The notes: generated by a model not told the origin, from the sequence alone. 64,000 nt of DNA from Clostridiales bacterium UBA1738 (GCA_002315735.1 DCIA01000013.1:1-64000); one strand, 5' to 3'. Shown: positions 40,331 through 49,929, counted from the first letter of the stretch. Translations and numbers: made by a program.

Positions 40331-40724
40331 TAATTGCGATACCACAACTTCCGCAAAACTCTGAATTTCTACTCATTTGTTTACCACAATTAGGACAAAA
40401 TACTTTATCTGCCTCCGGCATTGACATGACATTATTCACGGGACTTGATTGAAAAGTCTGTTTGAATGCCCAATATGCTACCATGCCATACACAATGATA
40501 CGAACAATGCCGTTAAATGATACACCCCATCTAATTAAACTATAAACAGGAGATAAAGTAAAATACAAAAACAATATAAATATTGGCATCATATCATTTT
40601 TTGCAAAACACATCACTAAATAAACAAGATACGCAAAATACAATATTGCAGAAAAGTAGCTTAAAATACTTGAAATCGGTGTTGGTAAGGGTAACATTCC
40701 TATTATTTCATACGCAACATACAC
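40296..40724 (-). CDS. Zinc-ribbon membrane protein, probably truncated or joined to a relic
   Basis: This protein of 142 residues has three or four hydrophobic helices and a C-terminal double-CxxC zinc ribbon (FCPNCGKQMSRNSEFCGSCG). Usually such ribbons are N-terminal or followed by more sequence. Here the last residues (MSRYNNADS) come from recombinase DNA read in another frame. The start is GTG at 40724 with no clear ribosome site; the frame is open seven codons further upstream to a TGA, so the true N-terminus may be lost. Function unknown. Confidence 0.5.
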   Translation of the reverse strand: MYVAYEIIGMLPLPTPISSILSYFSAILYFAYLVYLVMCFAKNDMMPIFILFLYFTLSPVYSLIRWGVSFNGIVRIIVYGMVAYWAFKQTFQSSPVNNVMSMPEADKVFCPNCGKQMSRNSEFCGSCGIAITDMSRYNNADS

Positions 40725-40812
40725 ATATAAAACTATTGCCGCTTTTGGAACACGCCGGAGTTTTCAAGCGTAATAAAAAGGTTATCATTATCGTTTATCA
40801 ATCCTTGTTTTC

Positions 40813-41463
40813 CTAAATATTTTTCAAAAACTGTTTAAGCAGATATGCAATCCTTTTATGTCCCATATCATTAGGATGCAGTCCATCAGCAAAATACAAT
40901 TTATTCTGTACCTCAACATTTGGTTGCATACCACTTTTTGCATACAAATCCAAAACCGGTATTGAATATTTTTCGGCTTTTTGTCTTATTATATCAACAT
41001 AGTCTTTTAATGCTTTTCTTGGTAATCCAATTTCATTAACTAAATGTTCTTCCGTCAATCTATGTAACGGTGTCATAAATATAATTGGTTTTGACGGATA
41101 TTTTTCTATTAAAATTTTCATCAAATAATCACAGGCACCGCAAAATGTTGACAGGTTTTCATCTGTTATTTCTCCAAACGGTGCATCTCCGTGTCCGAAA
41201 TCATTTGTCCCACCAAAAACAACAACTGCGTCAATATCTTTTTCCATCATCGGTACACGTAGAATAAAATCCTGATCATAAGAAGGTACTTCCGACGGTC
41301 TTATTTGTTTTGCAAACCTTGTTCCGCTTATGCCATAATTAAAAACCTTAGCACCGGTCATGTCAGCAAATACATTTACATACATATTATCTTCGTTTGA
41401 TGCCCCTATACCTTTTGTTATACTATCTCCCAAAAATGCTATTGTTTTATTTTTCAAATCCAT
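40813..41463 (-). CDS. SGNH/GDSL-family hydrolase (esterase)
   Basis: This 216-residue intracellular esterase has the GDSL block FLGDSITKGIG with the nucleophile Ser, the block III GGTNDFG and the block V DGLHPNDMGHKRIA with catalytic Asp and His. Family members often remove acetyl groups from polysaccharides. Start ATG 41463 has AAGGGG 7 bases before it. It belongs to the glycan locus and is followed by no neighbour in the same function. Confidence 0.88.
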   Translation of the reverse strand: MDLKNKTIAFLGDSITKGIGASNEDNMYVNVFADMTGAKVFNYGISGTRFAKQIRPSEVPSYDQDFILRVPMMEKDIDAVVVFGGTNDFGHGDAPFGEITDENLSTFCGACDYLMKILIEKYPSKPIIFMTPLHRLTEEHLVNEIGLPRKALKDYVDIIRQKAEKYSIPVLDLYAKSGMQPNVEVQNKLYFADGLHPNDMGHKRIAYLLKQFLKNI

Positions 41464-41556
41464 ATATTTCCCCTTCTTATGTGTGACATAGTTGTCCATC
41501 TTTGTCGTAATCAAATTAAGATGTATAAAAGTCTTGTTTGTAAAGTATATCAACGA

Positions 41557-42288
41557 TTATAAATTTATCTCTAATATTTTTTTAACACATTTTTTTGCTG
41601 TTTGAATATCCTCAACTTCAATTTTCTCGTCTGTATCAATAAATGATACATTGGAGGTGTCATTACCGGTAAGATACCCATACCATAACAGTCCTAACGC
41701 ATATCTGCCTATGCCAAATGAGGCATGAAACGTATCGCGATGAACCCTCTTGATACCTTCTCTAAGCAACAAATCAAGTAATTCCCCCGAACGAATTATA
41801 TCCTTACTCCCTATTATCCGGCTTGCATTATCAGATGAAATAATAATATCATTCAACATTTCCTTATGATTTTTGTAGCCTAATTCCATAATCAATCTAT
41901 CACTGCCATCTTCATACGCCCATGTTTGATGAAGAATTAGTTTAGTATTTGGACATACATTTTTGATATATTCAGATACTCCAGATAAATATGGCTCATA
42001 TGTATCAATATTTACTGCCTCATGACTTACTTGCTGCAATGTAATATAGTCCCATTCTCTGCTTTTTAACGCTTCCGATATTGTGGTAAAAAATCCTGTT
42101 TTTTCACCATTACATTGTATTTCATAGTTTCTGTTATTCTCTGCTAAATTGTTATAGTGTTGCTTTAATGAGCAACCTCCTATATACAAATTCACAGTAT
42201 CCAAGCTACAGTTCTCACTTCTTGCTATTCTGTGAAGATACCTTTGAGCATCTTCAGAAAAACTGTTTCCGATTGATAAAACATTCAT
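41557..42288 (-). CDS. DUF4886/SGNH-like hydrolase
   Basis: This protein of 243 residues starts MNVLSIGNSFSEDAQRYL, the DUF4886 form of the SGNH nucleophile block (G-N-S). It has LQQVSHEA and a C-terminal HRDTFHASFGIGRYALGLLWYGYL stretch with the His (parts shown). Members occur with polysaccharide lyases and heparinases in Firmicutes and Bacteroidetes. Start ATG 42288 has AAGGAG 8 bases before it. No signal peptide. Confidence 0.82.
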   Translation of the reverse strand: MNVLSIGNSFSEDAQRYLHRIARSENCSLDTVNLYIGGCSLKQHYNNLAENNRNYEIQCNGEKTGFFTTISEALKSREWDYITLQQVSHEAVNIDTYEPYLSGVSEYIKNVCPNTKLILHQTWAYEDGSDRLIMELGYKNHKEMLNDIIISSDNASRIIGSKDIIRSGELLDLLLREGIKRVHRDTFHASFGIGRYALGLLWYGYLTGNDTSNVSFIDTDEKIEVEDIQTAKKCVKKILEINL

Positions 42289-42315
42289 AATTTTGCTCCT
42301 TACTGTTTTACACAA

Positions 42316-42569
42316 ATATAGTATTTCAATATCATTGCATCAAATAAACATCTTCTAAATCTGTAAGCCATCTATCCACCATTGCAATATGCAAGCCTTT
42401 TATTTTCGTTACTTAAATGCACTACAAATTTGACCATCAAACGAGGTGTGTCTTTTTATCATTTTTAACCAGTAATGAAAATAAGCTGTTTTTACCATAT
42501 ACTAATTTGCTCCTGCATCAGAGTCCAATAGTTATATCTCAATATAAATCCAATTTATTTGTCCTCCTT
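42316..42569. other. Gene-free stretch with a short relic frame
   Basis: No full gene here. On the minus strand at about 42338-42408 an open frame of about 24 codons (KIKGLHIAMVDRWLTDLED) resembles the tail of a protein but is not identifiable. No terminator or promoter is convincing. Confidence 0.4.
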
Positions 42570-42848
42570 TTATGTTAATTCAACCTTTTCAAAAACTAAA
42601 ATTCCGCTTTCAAAATCGGTATGATTTTTAGTTACTATTCCGACTTTTTGCAGAAAATCTCCGCTATATGTTTTGTTGGTAGTCAGTTCTTTATAATGCT
42701 TATCAAGGTTTAACCCCTTTAATTTGAGCTTTTTAATCGCAGGGTTTGGTTTTCCCAAAATTGTTGCATAGATTACGATTACGGTGTTATCCTTTATAAA
42801 TTCAACTGCAAAATCGTTTGTTTCAAACGGTGATTTCAGTCTATACAT
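42570..42848 (-). pseudogene. C-terminal fragment of a GH36 alpha-galactosidase
   Basis: The 92 residues MYRLKSPFETNDFAVEF ... KLKLKGLNLDKHYKE ... YSGDFLQKVGIV correspond to the C-terminal beta-sandwich of GH36 alpha-galactosidases, which normally follows about 600 residues of catalytic domain. No catalytic part is present upstream. A short 17-codon frame (42894-42841) with a GAGG ribosome site overlaps its start in another frame. The intact GH36 gene at 60216 is a different copy. Confidence 0.68.
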
Positions 42849-42963
42849 TCTCTTTTCCTACTTCAAAAAAGTCGTTTTTTAATATTTCATTCATATTCTT
42901 TCCTCATTTTTTATCAATTATGCCAAGACAAAATTCCTCGTTATCGTCTACCATATACTTATA

Positions 42964-43212
42964 TTACATAAATTTTGATATACCAATAACAGCCAGATAA
43001 TATCCTTCATTACTTTGAAAATTCAGTACTGCTATGTCACTACTATAAAGAGTTTTTAGGTAGTTGTGTAGAAATATTCCATTCTGGGTAATCATACACC
43101 CAACAAAGTTAAAACTGAATATGCCGATAAACACCGCTACTTTATCTACTCCTCTTTTGGTATCCCCGCCGTAAATTGACGAAATACTGTAAATCCTAAA
43201 AATGTTATGTTT
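42964..43212 (-). pseudogene. Unrecognised relic frame
   Basis: An open frame of about 82 codons begins right after the ceramidase-like gene, without a start codon or ribosome site (…IYGGDTKRGVDKVAVFIGIFS…). It ends TAA at 42964. It looks like a piece of coding sequence whose 5' part is gone. I cannot identify it. Confidence 0.4.
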
Positions 43213-43220
43213 TTATTTAC

Positions 43221-44699
43221 TTATTTGAACATCTCATTTATATCTGTAATCGTTTCTCTGACTAACTGTTCACCGCCTTGATGACCTACTCTTCCGCTTG
43301 AAATATATGCGCTGTAATGTCCGTGCTTTTCGGCTTTTTCGGTTGGAAGGTATCCATAGCAATCACAAGTTAATTGCATAATAAATGTTTGCTTTGCATA
43401 GCTTCTTGCTTTTATTTGATTACCGAAATCCAAGAAAAGCTCAAACGGATTTGTTGCAATCGCAACATCACCGAAACGCATGATATGTACTTCTGTCGGA
43501 ACTACTTCCTTAAACTGCTGTTCTCTGTATCTTTTAATAGTTCCAGCATAAACATACATTGCAGCTTTGTCCTTGAAGTCAAAGCTATCTTTATCCTTGT
43601 TTTTGTTGAAATAATATTCAATTTCACGAACTGCATTATTATATTCGCTCATTGTAGCACGGCGAAGTGGCAAATCTAAAATATTCACCTTATGTTCAAA
43701 CTCGATATCATCTTTTATTTCTTCAATTTCTTCATAAACAGAAATAATTTCATTTGAAAGACGCTTTGCAACTAATTTACAGCCCTTTATGTCAAACATT
43801 GACGGGTCTGCTTTTCTCTCAATCACATTCGGTCTTTCGATATTTGGGTCATCAATAGGAGTTTCGGGCTCAACCCATCGTACCAAATCTCTTGGACATT
43901 GGTCACCGCCTGCTCCACACATTGCAAGAAGATAAATTTCATCACCAAACTTTTTACGCAAATTTTCCTTTGCATATCCCCAATAGTCTGCCGAAATAAA
44001 GCTTCTATGCTCTAACACCTGTGAAGGACAAGCCACATTTGCAACAATACCTGTTAATTTGTTATCCTTATCGAATATGTACAAAAGTTCAATGCCGGAA
44101 TCATTTCCGCCCTCCATCGCAAGGAAGTTTGCCGTATTGGTGTCACCCCACATTTTAGCAGTTTTATCATCATATTGAACACGCCTGTTAAAGCCAATAG
44201 CAGCACGCCCAAATTCGTTTGCATATTTTGCCTCGCTACGTCTTTCCCAAGCATTTTTCGCAGCAATTGCTATTTTATCTGCAACAAATTCAATCGCTTC
44301 TTTTGTTGATATTACAGAGTCATCTTGTTCTACCAATTCTACATATTCCCTTTTATTGGGCATAAACTCTTCCATTACATCTTTATTAAAATTGCTCTCT
44401 TCATATATTGTCAACGATGTATGGGTATGTGTTACACCTATAATCAACTTTTTTAATGGAAATGTAGGCAGCAATTTGCCGAGTTTATCTTTTGCAAGTT
44501 CTACTACATTGTTATACATTCCAACTAAATCACAGGATACAATAATTGCTTCATCATTGTTTGACTCAATTGCCATTGCAGTTACTGTTATATCTGTTTC
44601 AACATAATCAGAAATTCTTTCAAAAAACTGACCATCTAATTTTACTTTTTTATTAGGAACAATGCTTTGTTCGTCCCATCCTACTTGAAATTTGCTCAT
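43221..44699 (-). CDS. Neutral/alkaline ceramidase-like (non-lysosomal ceramidase N-domain) hydrolase
   Basis: This 492-residue protein shows the neutral-ceramidase-like layout. GWDEQSIVPNKKVKLDG is the opening, VSCDLVGM and IGVTHTHTSLTIYEE hold metal-binding histidines, and NVACPSQVLEHRSFISADYWGYA and AMCGAGGDQCPRD follow (parts shown). No signal peptide is seen, unlike secreted ceramidases. Many bacterial members of this group sit in carbohydrate-utilisation loci, and their substrate is probably a sugar derivative rather than a sphingolipid (inference). It lies between a relic and a frameshifted SGNH gene. Confidence 0.8.
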   Translation of the reverse strand: MSKFQVGWDEQSIVPNKKVKLDGQFFERISDYVETDITVTAMAIESNNDEAIIVSCDLVGMYNNVVELAKDKLGKLLPTFPLKKLIIGVTHTHTSLTIYEESNFNKDVMEEFMPNKREYVELVEQDDSVISTKEAIEFVADKIAIAAKNAWERRSEAKYANEFGRAAIGFNRRVQYDDKTAKMWGDTNTANFLAMEGGNDSGIELLYIFDKDNKLTGIVANVACPSQVLEHRSFISADYWGYAKENLRKKFGDEIYLLAMCGAGGDQCPRDLVRWVEPETPIDDPNIERPNVIERKADPSMFDIKGCKLVAKRLSNEIISVYEEIEEIKDDIEFEHKVNILDLPLRRATMSEYNNAVREIEYYFNKNKDKDSFDFKDKAAMYVYAGTIKRYREQQFKEVVPTEVHIMRFGDVAIATNPFELFLDFGNQIKARSYAKQTFIMQLTCDCYGYLPTEKAEKHGHYSAYISSGRVGHQGGEQLVRETITDINEMFK

Positions 44700-44766
44700 T
44701 TGAATACTCTCCTTATAAAATAATCTTAAATACTGTGTATAACTTGGGCTGCTACCTACTTAATGA

Positions 44767-45557
44767 CTACCACTTTTCACCAGAATTATGAAATTCTGTA
44801 CCGACAAATGCAGTTTGTTTAAAATCTTCCATATTATGTCTTATAATATAGTCTATATATGATTCCACCATATGAGCAGTTAAAAGATAGCCGGCTGCAT
44901 TTAGGTGACCGCCCAAATAAAATTTTTTCTTAAACTCTTCATCATATTTCGGGGCATACTTATAAAAATCCAAAACATATGTATTATCGAACAATTCAGA
45001 CATTTTGTACAGTAATTCCCTATGTTTTAATATATTTTCCTCTTTTTCCTTTTCGCCCTCATCACACATTGTCATAAGGAAAAACTTAGCTTTTGGCTGA
45101 ATTTCTTTATATCTTTGAATAATTTGTCCATAATAGCCTGCAAATGTTTTTTTATTCTTGTGCCAATCTTCTATATCAATATCATCTATCTCTCCCATTT
45201 CTTTCGAAATATTTCATTTACCCCAAGAGCAATTATATATGCTTGACACTCATATTTTGGCGACCAAAAATTGTTGATTTTTGCAAAGCCCTCACAATAC
45301 TCTTCTGCTGTCATTCCGCCTCTTGAAAAATTATATGCCTTTGAGCCAATATTTCTTGCGATATATTGTCCCCAAGAGTATTCAAAATAATCGTGATAGC
45401 CTTTTTCAGCCTTATCATTTAGAGATTCCATCTCTCCTGATGATAAGCTATCGCCTATACAACCAATAGTCCTAAATATTCCGCAAAATCCACCGTCCGT
45501 AATATATCTATCAAGCGGTTTTTCATCTTCCTTAAAAAACAAGTCTTTAATATTCAA
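44767..45557 (-). pseudogene. SGNH/GDSL-family hydrolase interrupted by a one-base frameshift
   Basis: Two frames encode one protein. Codons from ATG 45557 give GCIGDSLSSGEME (block I), NFSRGGMTAEEY and IIALGVNEIF (block III), and stop at 45186. The other frame from about 45198 continues MGEIDDIDIEDWHKN and ends with YLGGHLNAAGYLLTA (block V with His). One added T near 45200 (ATATTT to ATATTTT) would join them as NEIFSKEMGEIDDID. The restored length is about 263 residues, normal for the family. It is either a real pseudogene or a sequencing error. Confidence 0.85.
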
Positions 45558-45591
45558 ATTTCTACTCCTTTTCTACTTATTCCTTGATATA

Positions 45592-46845
45592 TTAGTTTTC
45601 ATTTGCAAAGTTGTTCCAATTCTTATTTGCAAAAAATGTTAATACTATACCACTAAAAAGCAATATGGAAAAGATTATAAAAATTACTGTCCAGTTAAAA
45701 TTATCTGATAAAAGTCCTACTCCGTAGCTTGAAATCAAAATTCCAAATGATGCAACAGAATTTAATATTCCGGCTACCTGAACATCTAGATTTTGAAAAG
45801 CAAATTTTCTTGGAATAATTACATTTACAAACTGTGTTATTGAGGTTAGCGGAATAAGCGCAATAACAGTAATGAGCATAAATATAGTCCAATTTATTTT
45901 TTGTGCAAAAATCAACACAAGACACATAGCCAAAGCAATTTCAAACATAATCGAAATTGTAACAGTAGACGATTTTATTCGTTTCGGATAAAAAATGTTT
46001 AAAAAAAGTATTCCAAGTGCCGTTGAAATGGAAATAATTCCCCCTAAAATATTTGATACCGAAACAGACAAGCTCGGAAACAGCTCCATAAGCATAACAG
46101 GTGCATAGACTTTTATTCCGTTACTTACAAATAATTGAATTGCAAATGCAGGGATAAGTATTATAACTCCACTTTTCACAAGTTGGTTAATAAGCTCAGA
46201 ATTATTCGCCTTTTTCTTTTCCTCTGTTATGCTTTCTTCCTCAGTAAATGCTCCTTTATTTTCAATCAGCTTATAGGTCACAATAAACAAGACCGCTCCT
46301 ATTATCAGCAGAACTGCCGAAACCAAAAAATTATCCTGCCATCTTTTTACTACTGCTGCAATTAAATAGCTAATACCGAGTCCCAAAATAAATGTCATAG
46401 GTATATAATATGACGCAACATCTCTGTGATTTTTGTGTAGCTGCCTTGATAAAATTTTAAAGGTTGAAGGCCACACACCAAATTGAATTACTGCATTCAA
46501 TGACCAAATTATCATCATTGCATAGTAATTATGAAAAAAATATAACGACAAATTCACAACCGCTGAGCCTGCCACTCCTATAAAAACAAGCAATTCTGGT
46601 TTAAATTTGTTTGAAATAATGCCACCGGGTACTTGAAATATTGCGTAAAAAAACCAAAACATTGCAATTATAAGCCCTGTTTGAGATTTTGTCATAAACC
46701 CTTCATTTACTATTGCTGCAATCGCTGCCGCAAAGCAGTTTTTTGACATATATACCATTGAATACATGGCAAAAACTATAACACACAAAATCAAACTGCT
46801 TCGTTCTTCTGTTATATATTTATTTTTTACCTTAACCTTTTGCAT
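45592..46845 (-). CDS. MFS transporter (OPA/GlpT-like)
   Basis: This 417-residue protein has 12 transmembrane segments. The start of TM1 (LCVIVFAMYSMVYMSKNCFAAAI; shown in part MYSMVYMSKNCF) resembles the organophosphate:phosphate antiporter group, and a cytoplasmic loop lies at about 200-220. It sits between frameshifted heparinase and SGNH genes, so it probably imports an oligosaccharide or sugar derivative handled by this locus. The gene itself is intact. Confidence 0.85.
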   Translation of the reverse strand: MQKVKVKNKYITEERSSLILCVIVFAMYSMVYMSKNCFAAAIAAIVNEGFMTKSQTGLIIAMFWFFYAIFQVPGGIISNKFKPELLVFIGVAGSAVVNLSLYFFHNYYAMMIIWSLNAVIQFGVWPSTFKILSRQLHKNHRDVASYYIPMTFILGLGISYLIAAVVKRWQDNFLVSAVLLIIGAVLFIVTYKLIENKGAFTEEESITEEKKKANNSELINQLVKSGVIILIPAFAIQLFVSNGIKVYAPVMLMELFPSLSVSVSNILGGIISISTALGILFLNIFYPKRIKSSTVTISIMFEIALAMCLVLIFAQKINWTIFMLITVIALIPLTSITQFVNVIIPRKFAFQNLDVQVAGILNSVASFGILISSYGVGLLSDNFNWTVIFIIFSILLFSGIVLTFFANKNWNNFANEN

Positions 46846-46858
46846 AATATTCCTCTTC

Positions 46859-48213
46859 TCATCTGTTCAATTCTTTAAAATCAACTACGTATTCCCTTGA
46901 TTCAAATTCTATTATATATTTTTCTTCTTCATTTGTGATTTTAGGTAGCTCTTCTCCTTTTTTTATTGGGAAAATGAGTGTTTTAAACTTATATTCTTTT
47001 TTATTTTCTATGCATCTTGCAATAGTAGTTGCCGGATGAACATCCTTGTCATTTCTGCCCACATACCAACCATAATATCTTGGTTCCTTTTGGGAAGTAA
47101 ATAATTTTATTTTTTCTTCTTCATTTTCCAATGTGATTATACAAATATCATATGTCTTTCCCAAATCAGCATAGACAATTTTATTATCAATCATCCTTGT
47201 ATTTATGGTTTCGGTATGAAAAAGTGCTTCATATTTATGTGCTTTGCCATCAACCGAGGTCAAAGTATCTAAAATCACAAAAAAAACCAGGTTTGCAAAA
47301 TCGCACTTCCCTTTTATGTATTGCGGGTCTTTCCTTTTTTTTCCCCAAATGTATCATCATATACACCAAAGGCATAGTCAAATTTGTCATTTGTTATCCA
47401 ACCGCAATCCACAGGCTTATCTAAAATTTTGGGTTCTTCCCTATTTTGTCCCTTTTCATCAACAATTACAACATTGTGGTTAAATGATGAAATAGCATAA
47501 TTTCGCATATCGGAAATTTCATAATTTCCACCACCATCGTCAAAAATCAGTTCTTCTGAACCCTTAAAAATATTTATATTTAACTTATCCATATGGATAT
47601 GGGCATTTCCCGTAGGGCCTACATCAAAGCACATATACAAAGAATCCTCGCCCCAATCATTCCTCATAACACAAAATCCTGCATATGGAAGAAGATAGGA
47701 TGCAGTGTAATCATTAAGAGGTGTTCCTTCTGCTCTTTTTGAATTAGAGTACTTAAATGCTTCAATTTCCGGAAAAATTTCCTCTGCCTTTTTTAATATC
47801 CAATCCGTTTTAATAGTAAAACAATCATTAGTACATGGTTGAGTAAATGCAGGCGTTGACATTTTTAGTATTGCCATTGCCGCATTTTTCATAATATCAT
47901 AAAACTCCAAATCTATTTCTTTTTCAAAACCATAAGCTTTTGCTAATGCAAACACATTATAAAAGCACGAATAAAAAACACTGTGATAATCCGGTGATAA
48001 CTCATATTGAAATCCATCCGGAAGGATTTGTAATTTTAGTTCCTTCATTAAAATTTTTATTGCTTTTTTTCTAATCTTCGCAGAATTTTTAAATTCAGGA
48101 AATACAACAGCAAAAGTATATGCACCTGTGCACTCCATTAGAAGCCAGTTCCCACCTGTTGTATGGTCAAGCAAGAATTCTGCCTGTTCATACATACTGC
48201 TTATCTGTGCCAA
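46859..48213 (-). pseudogene. Heparinase II/III-family polysaccharide lyase, N-terminally deleted and doubly frameshifted
   Basis: The first frame (48213-47314) has the lyase core NDWGEDSLYMCFDVGPTGNAHIHMDK and FDDGGGNYEISDMRNY, then SSFNHNVVIVDEKGQNRE (parts shown). The second (47278-46859) has ILDTLTSVDGKAHKYEALFH. Between them, removing one A from the A8 run (near 47335) and one T from the T8 run (near 47283) restores EKKERPAIHKREVRFCKPGFFVILDTLTS (parts shown), which matches heparinase-type lyases. The N-terminal 250 or so residues are missing: the frame opens at the junction with the esterase gene. The expected substrate is an acidic host or algal polysaccharide. Confidence 0.85.
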
Positions 48214-48785
48214 ATGAATGCAGGCGGAGTATCGTTATTTACATTTTTTTCAAGTGAAACATGTTCTTCCAAAGTCAAGTCGCCTTGCGAAATATTCTCT
48301 ATTGAACCTCTGTGTGCTTTTTCTCCCGAAGTAATCACAGGATATGACAAAATCATTCCATTAGGCTTATTTTTCTTATCTTCTCGTTTTATTCCCGACT
48401 CTGAATTCCAAAATACACCAAGGCTTCCTGCAAGATGTCCACCTGCTGAAAAACCGCAAACAACAACCTTATTCTCATCAACATTCCATTTCTCCGCATT
48501 TTCCCTGACAACGCAAACGGCATCAGACAAGTCTTTTAATGCCGTTGGGAATTTTGATTTTAAATGATATGTAACAACAGCAGCATTTATTCCTGCTGTA
48601 TTAAAAGCCGTCGCTATTGGCTCGCCTTCGCGTGCAGAAACAAATTCATATCCACCACCGGGGCAAATTACAACAAACGGTCTCTTTTTGGGTACCTTAC
48701 TATTATCATCCATTGAAATCGGGTCGTCCATTATATATGTTGTCATATATGCTCCATCGTTTAATTCAATTCTTTCTTAAATCAT
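48201..48785 (-). pseudogene. Alpha/beta-hydrolase (carbohydrate acetylesterase type), nonsense codon and 3' deletion
   Basis: The gene starts at ATG 48785 after AAGGAG, but codon 3 is TAA (48779-48777); past it the frame reads ERIELNDGAYMTTYIMDD, the normal N-terminus of this esterase family. The core KRPFVVICPGGGYEF holds the oxyanion hole and VVCGFSAGGHLAG the nucleophile Ser. It ends PPAFIWHR at 48201 where the family continues for about 70 residues with the catalytic Asp and His. The 3' end is joined to the N-terminally deleted heparinase. A shorter frame from ATG 48746 would skip the nonsense codon. Confidence 0.82.
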
Positions 48786-48819
48786 AATTATCTCCTTAAA
48801 AAATTATAATAAGTTAAGA

Positions 48820-49929
48820 TTATTTGCATTCTCCGTTCACAATCACATTTTGTATATTGAATTTGTCATCTACAATTACCAAATCGGCTCTTTTTCCGTC
48901 TTTGATGCTACCTGTGATGTGGTCTATGTCTGCGGCTCTGGCAGGGTTTAGGGTTGCCATTTTGATTGCATCTTCTTTTGGCAAACCAAATTCGATTGCT
49001 TTTTTTACACAGTCCATAAGCTTCGCGGTACTTCCTGCAATTGTTCCGTCAGAAAGTCTTGCCTGTCCATTTATGACAGCAAACTTTTGTCCGCCAAGCT
49101 CATACTCCCCGTCTGCCATTCCCGTTGCCCTTAGAGAATCGGAAATCAGGACAAGTCTATCACTTCCAACCGTCCTATACAGCATATTTATTGCTGTTTT
49201 AGAAAGATGAAATCCGTCGCATATGCACTCACAAAATACATTGGTATCCATTGCAGCCCCTACAACATTCGGTTCTCTATGATGAAATCCACGCATTGCG
49301 TTAAAGATATGGGTTATATCGGTCACGCCGTGCTTAATTGCATTTATTGCAGTTTCATAATCACTATCGGTATGACCGATTGCAATTTTGACATTATCCT
49401 TTTCCCTATCAATAAAGTCAATCGCTCCGCTAAGCTCGGGTGCAAGTGATATGATCTTGATTAGATTACCGCTAATTTCATTTATCTTATCAAATTCCTC
49501 TGTATCGGGATTTTTAAGATACTTTTCATTTTGAGCACCCTTATATTTTTTTGAAAAATACGGACCTTCCATATATATTCCGCCGATATTTGCACCGTTT
49601 ACGCCTTTTTCCCTTGCCTTTTTTATGTTGTCCGCAGCCCTTGACATTTTATCAATGCTATTGGTTATGATTGTGGGCAAAAAGGTTGTAACACCGTGCC
49701 TTGCCATATAGTGTGCGATTGTATTTATCGCAGTAAAAGAGCAGTCCATATTATCAAAGCCTGCCACGCCGTGAGTATGTATGTCAACAAGTCCCGGTAT
49801 GATAAATTTGCCTGTGCAGTCTATAACCTCGCCTGTGGCTTCCTGTGATATTATGCCGTTTTCTATGAACAAATCCTTCTTTTCAAATATAAAATTGTCA
49901 TTTAATACTGTTCCGTTTTTTAATATCAT
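48820..49929 (-). CDS. nagA: N-acetylglucosamine-6-phosphate deacetylase
   Basis: This 369-residue amidohydrolase converts GlcNAc-6-P to GlcN-6-P and acetate. Metal and substrate motifs are DIHTHGVAGFD, MEGPYFSKKYKGAQNEKYL (parts shown) with the metal Glu, IGHTDSDYE, DITHIFNAMRGFHHREP and LISDSLRATGM with the catalytic Asp. Its start overlaps the nahK stop by four bases. The product is the substrate of the NagB part of the fusion protein encoded at 51624. Confidence 0.95.
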   Translation of the reverse strand: MILKNGTVLNDNFIFEKKDLFIENGIISQEATGEVIDCTGKFIIPGLVDIHTHGVAGFDNMDCSFTAINTIAHYMARHGVTTFLPTIITNSIDKMSRAADNIKKAREKGVNGANIGGIYMEGPYFSKKYKGAQNEKYLKNPDTEEFDKINEISGNLIKIISLAPELSGAIDFIDREKDNVKIAIGHTDSDYETAINAIKHGVTDITHIFNAMRGFHHREPNVVGAAMDTNVFCECICDGFHLSKTAINMLYRTVGSDRLVLISDSLRATGMADGEYELGGQKFAVINGQARLSDGTIAGSTAKLMDCVKKAIEFGLPKEDAIKMATLNPARAADIDHITGSIKDGKRADLVIVDDKFNIQNVIVNGECK

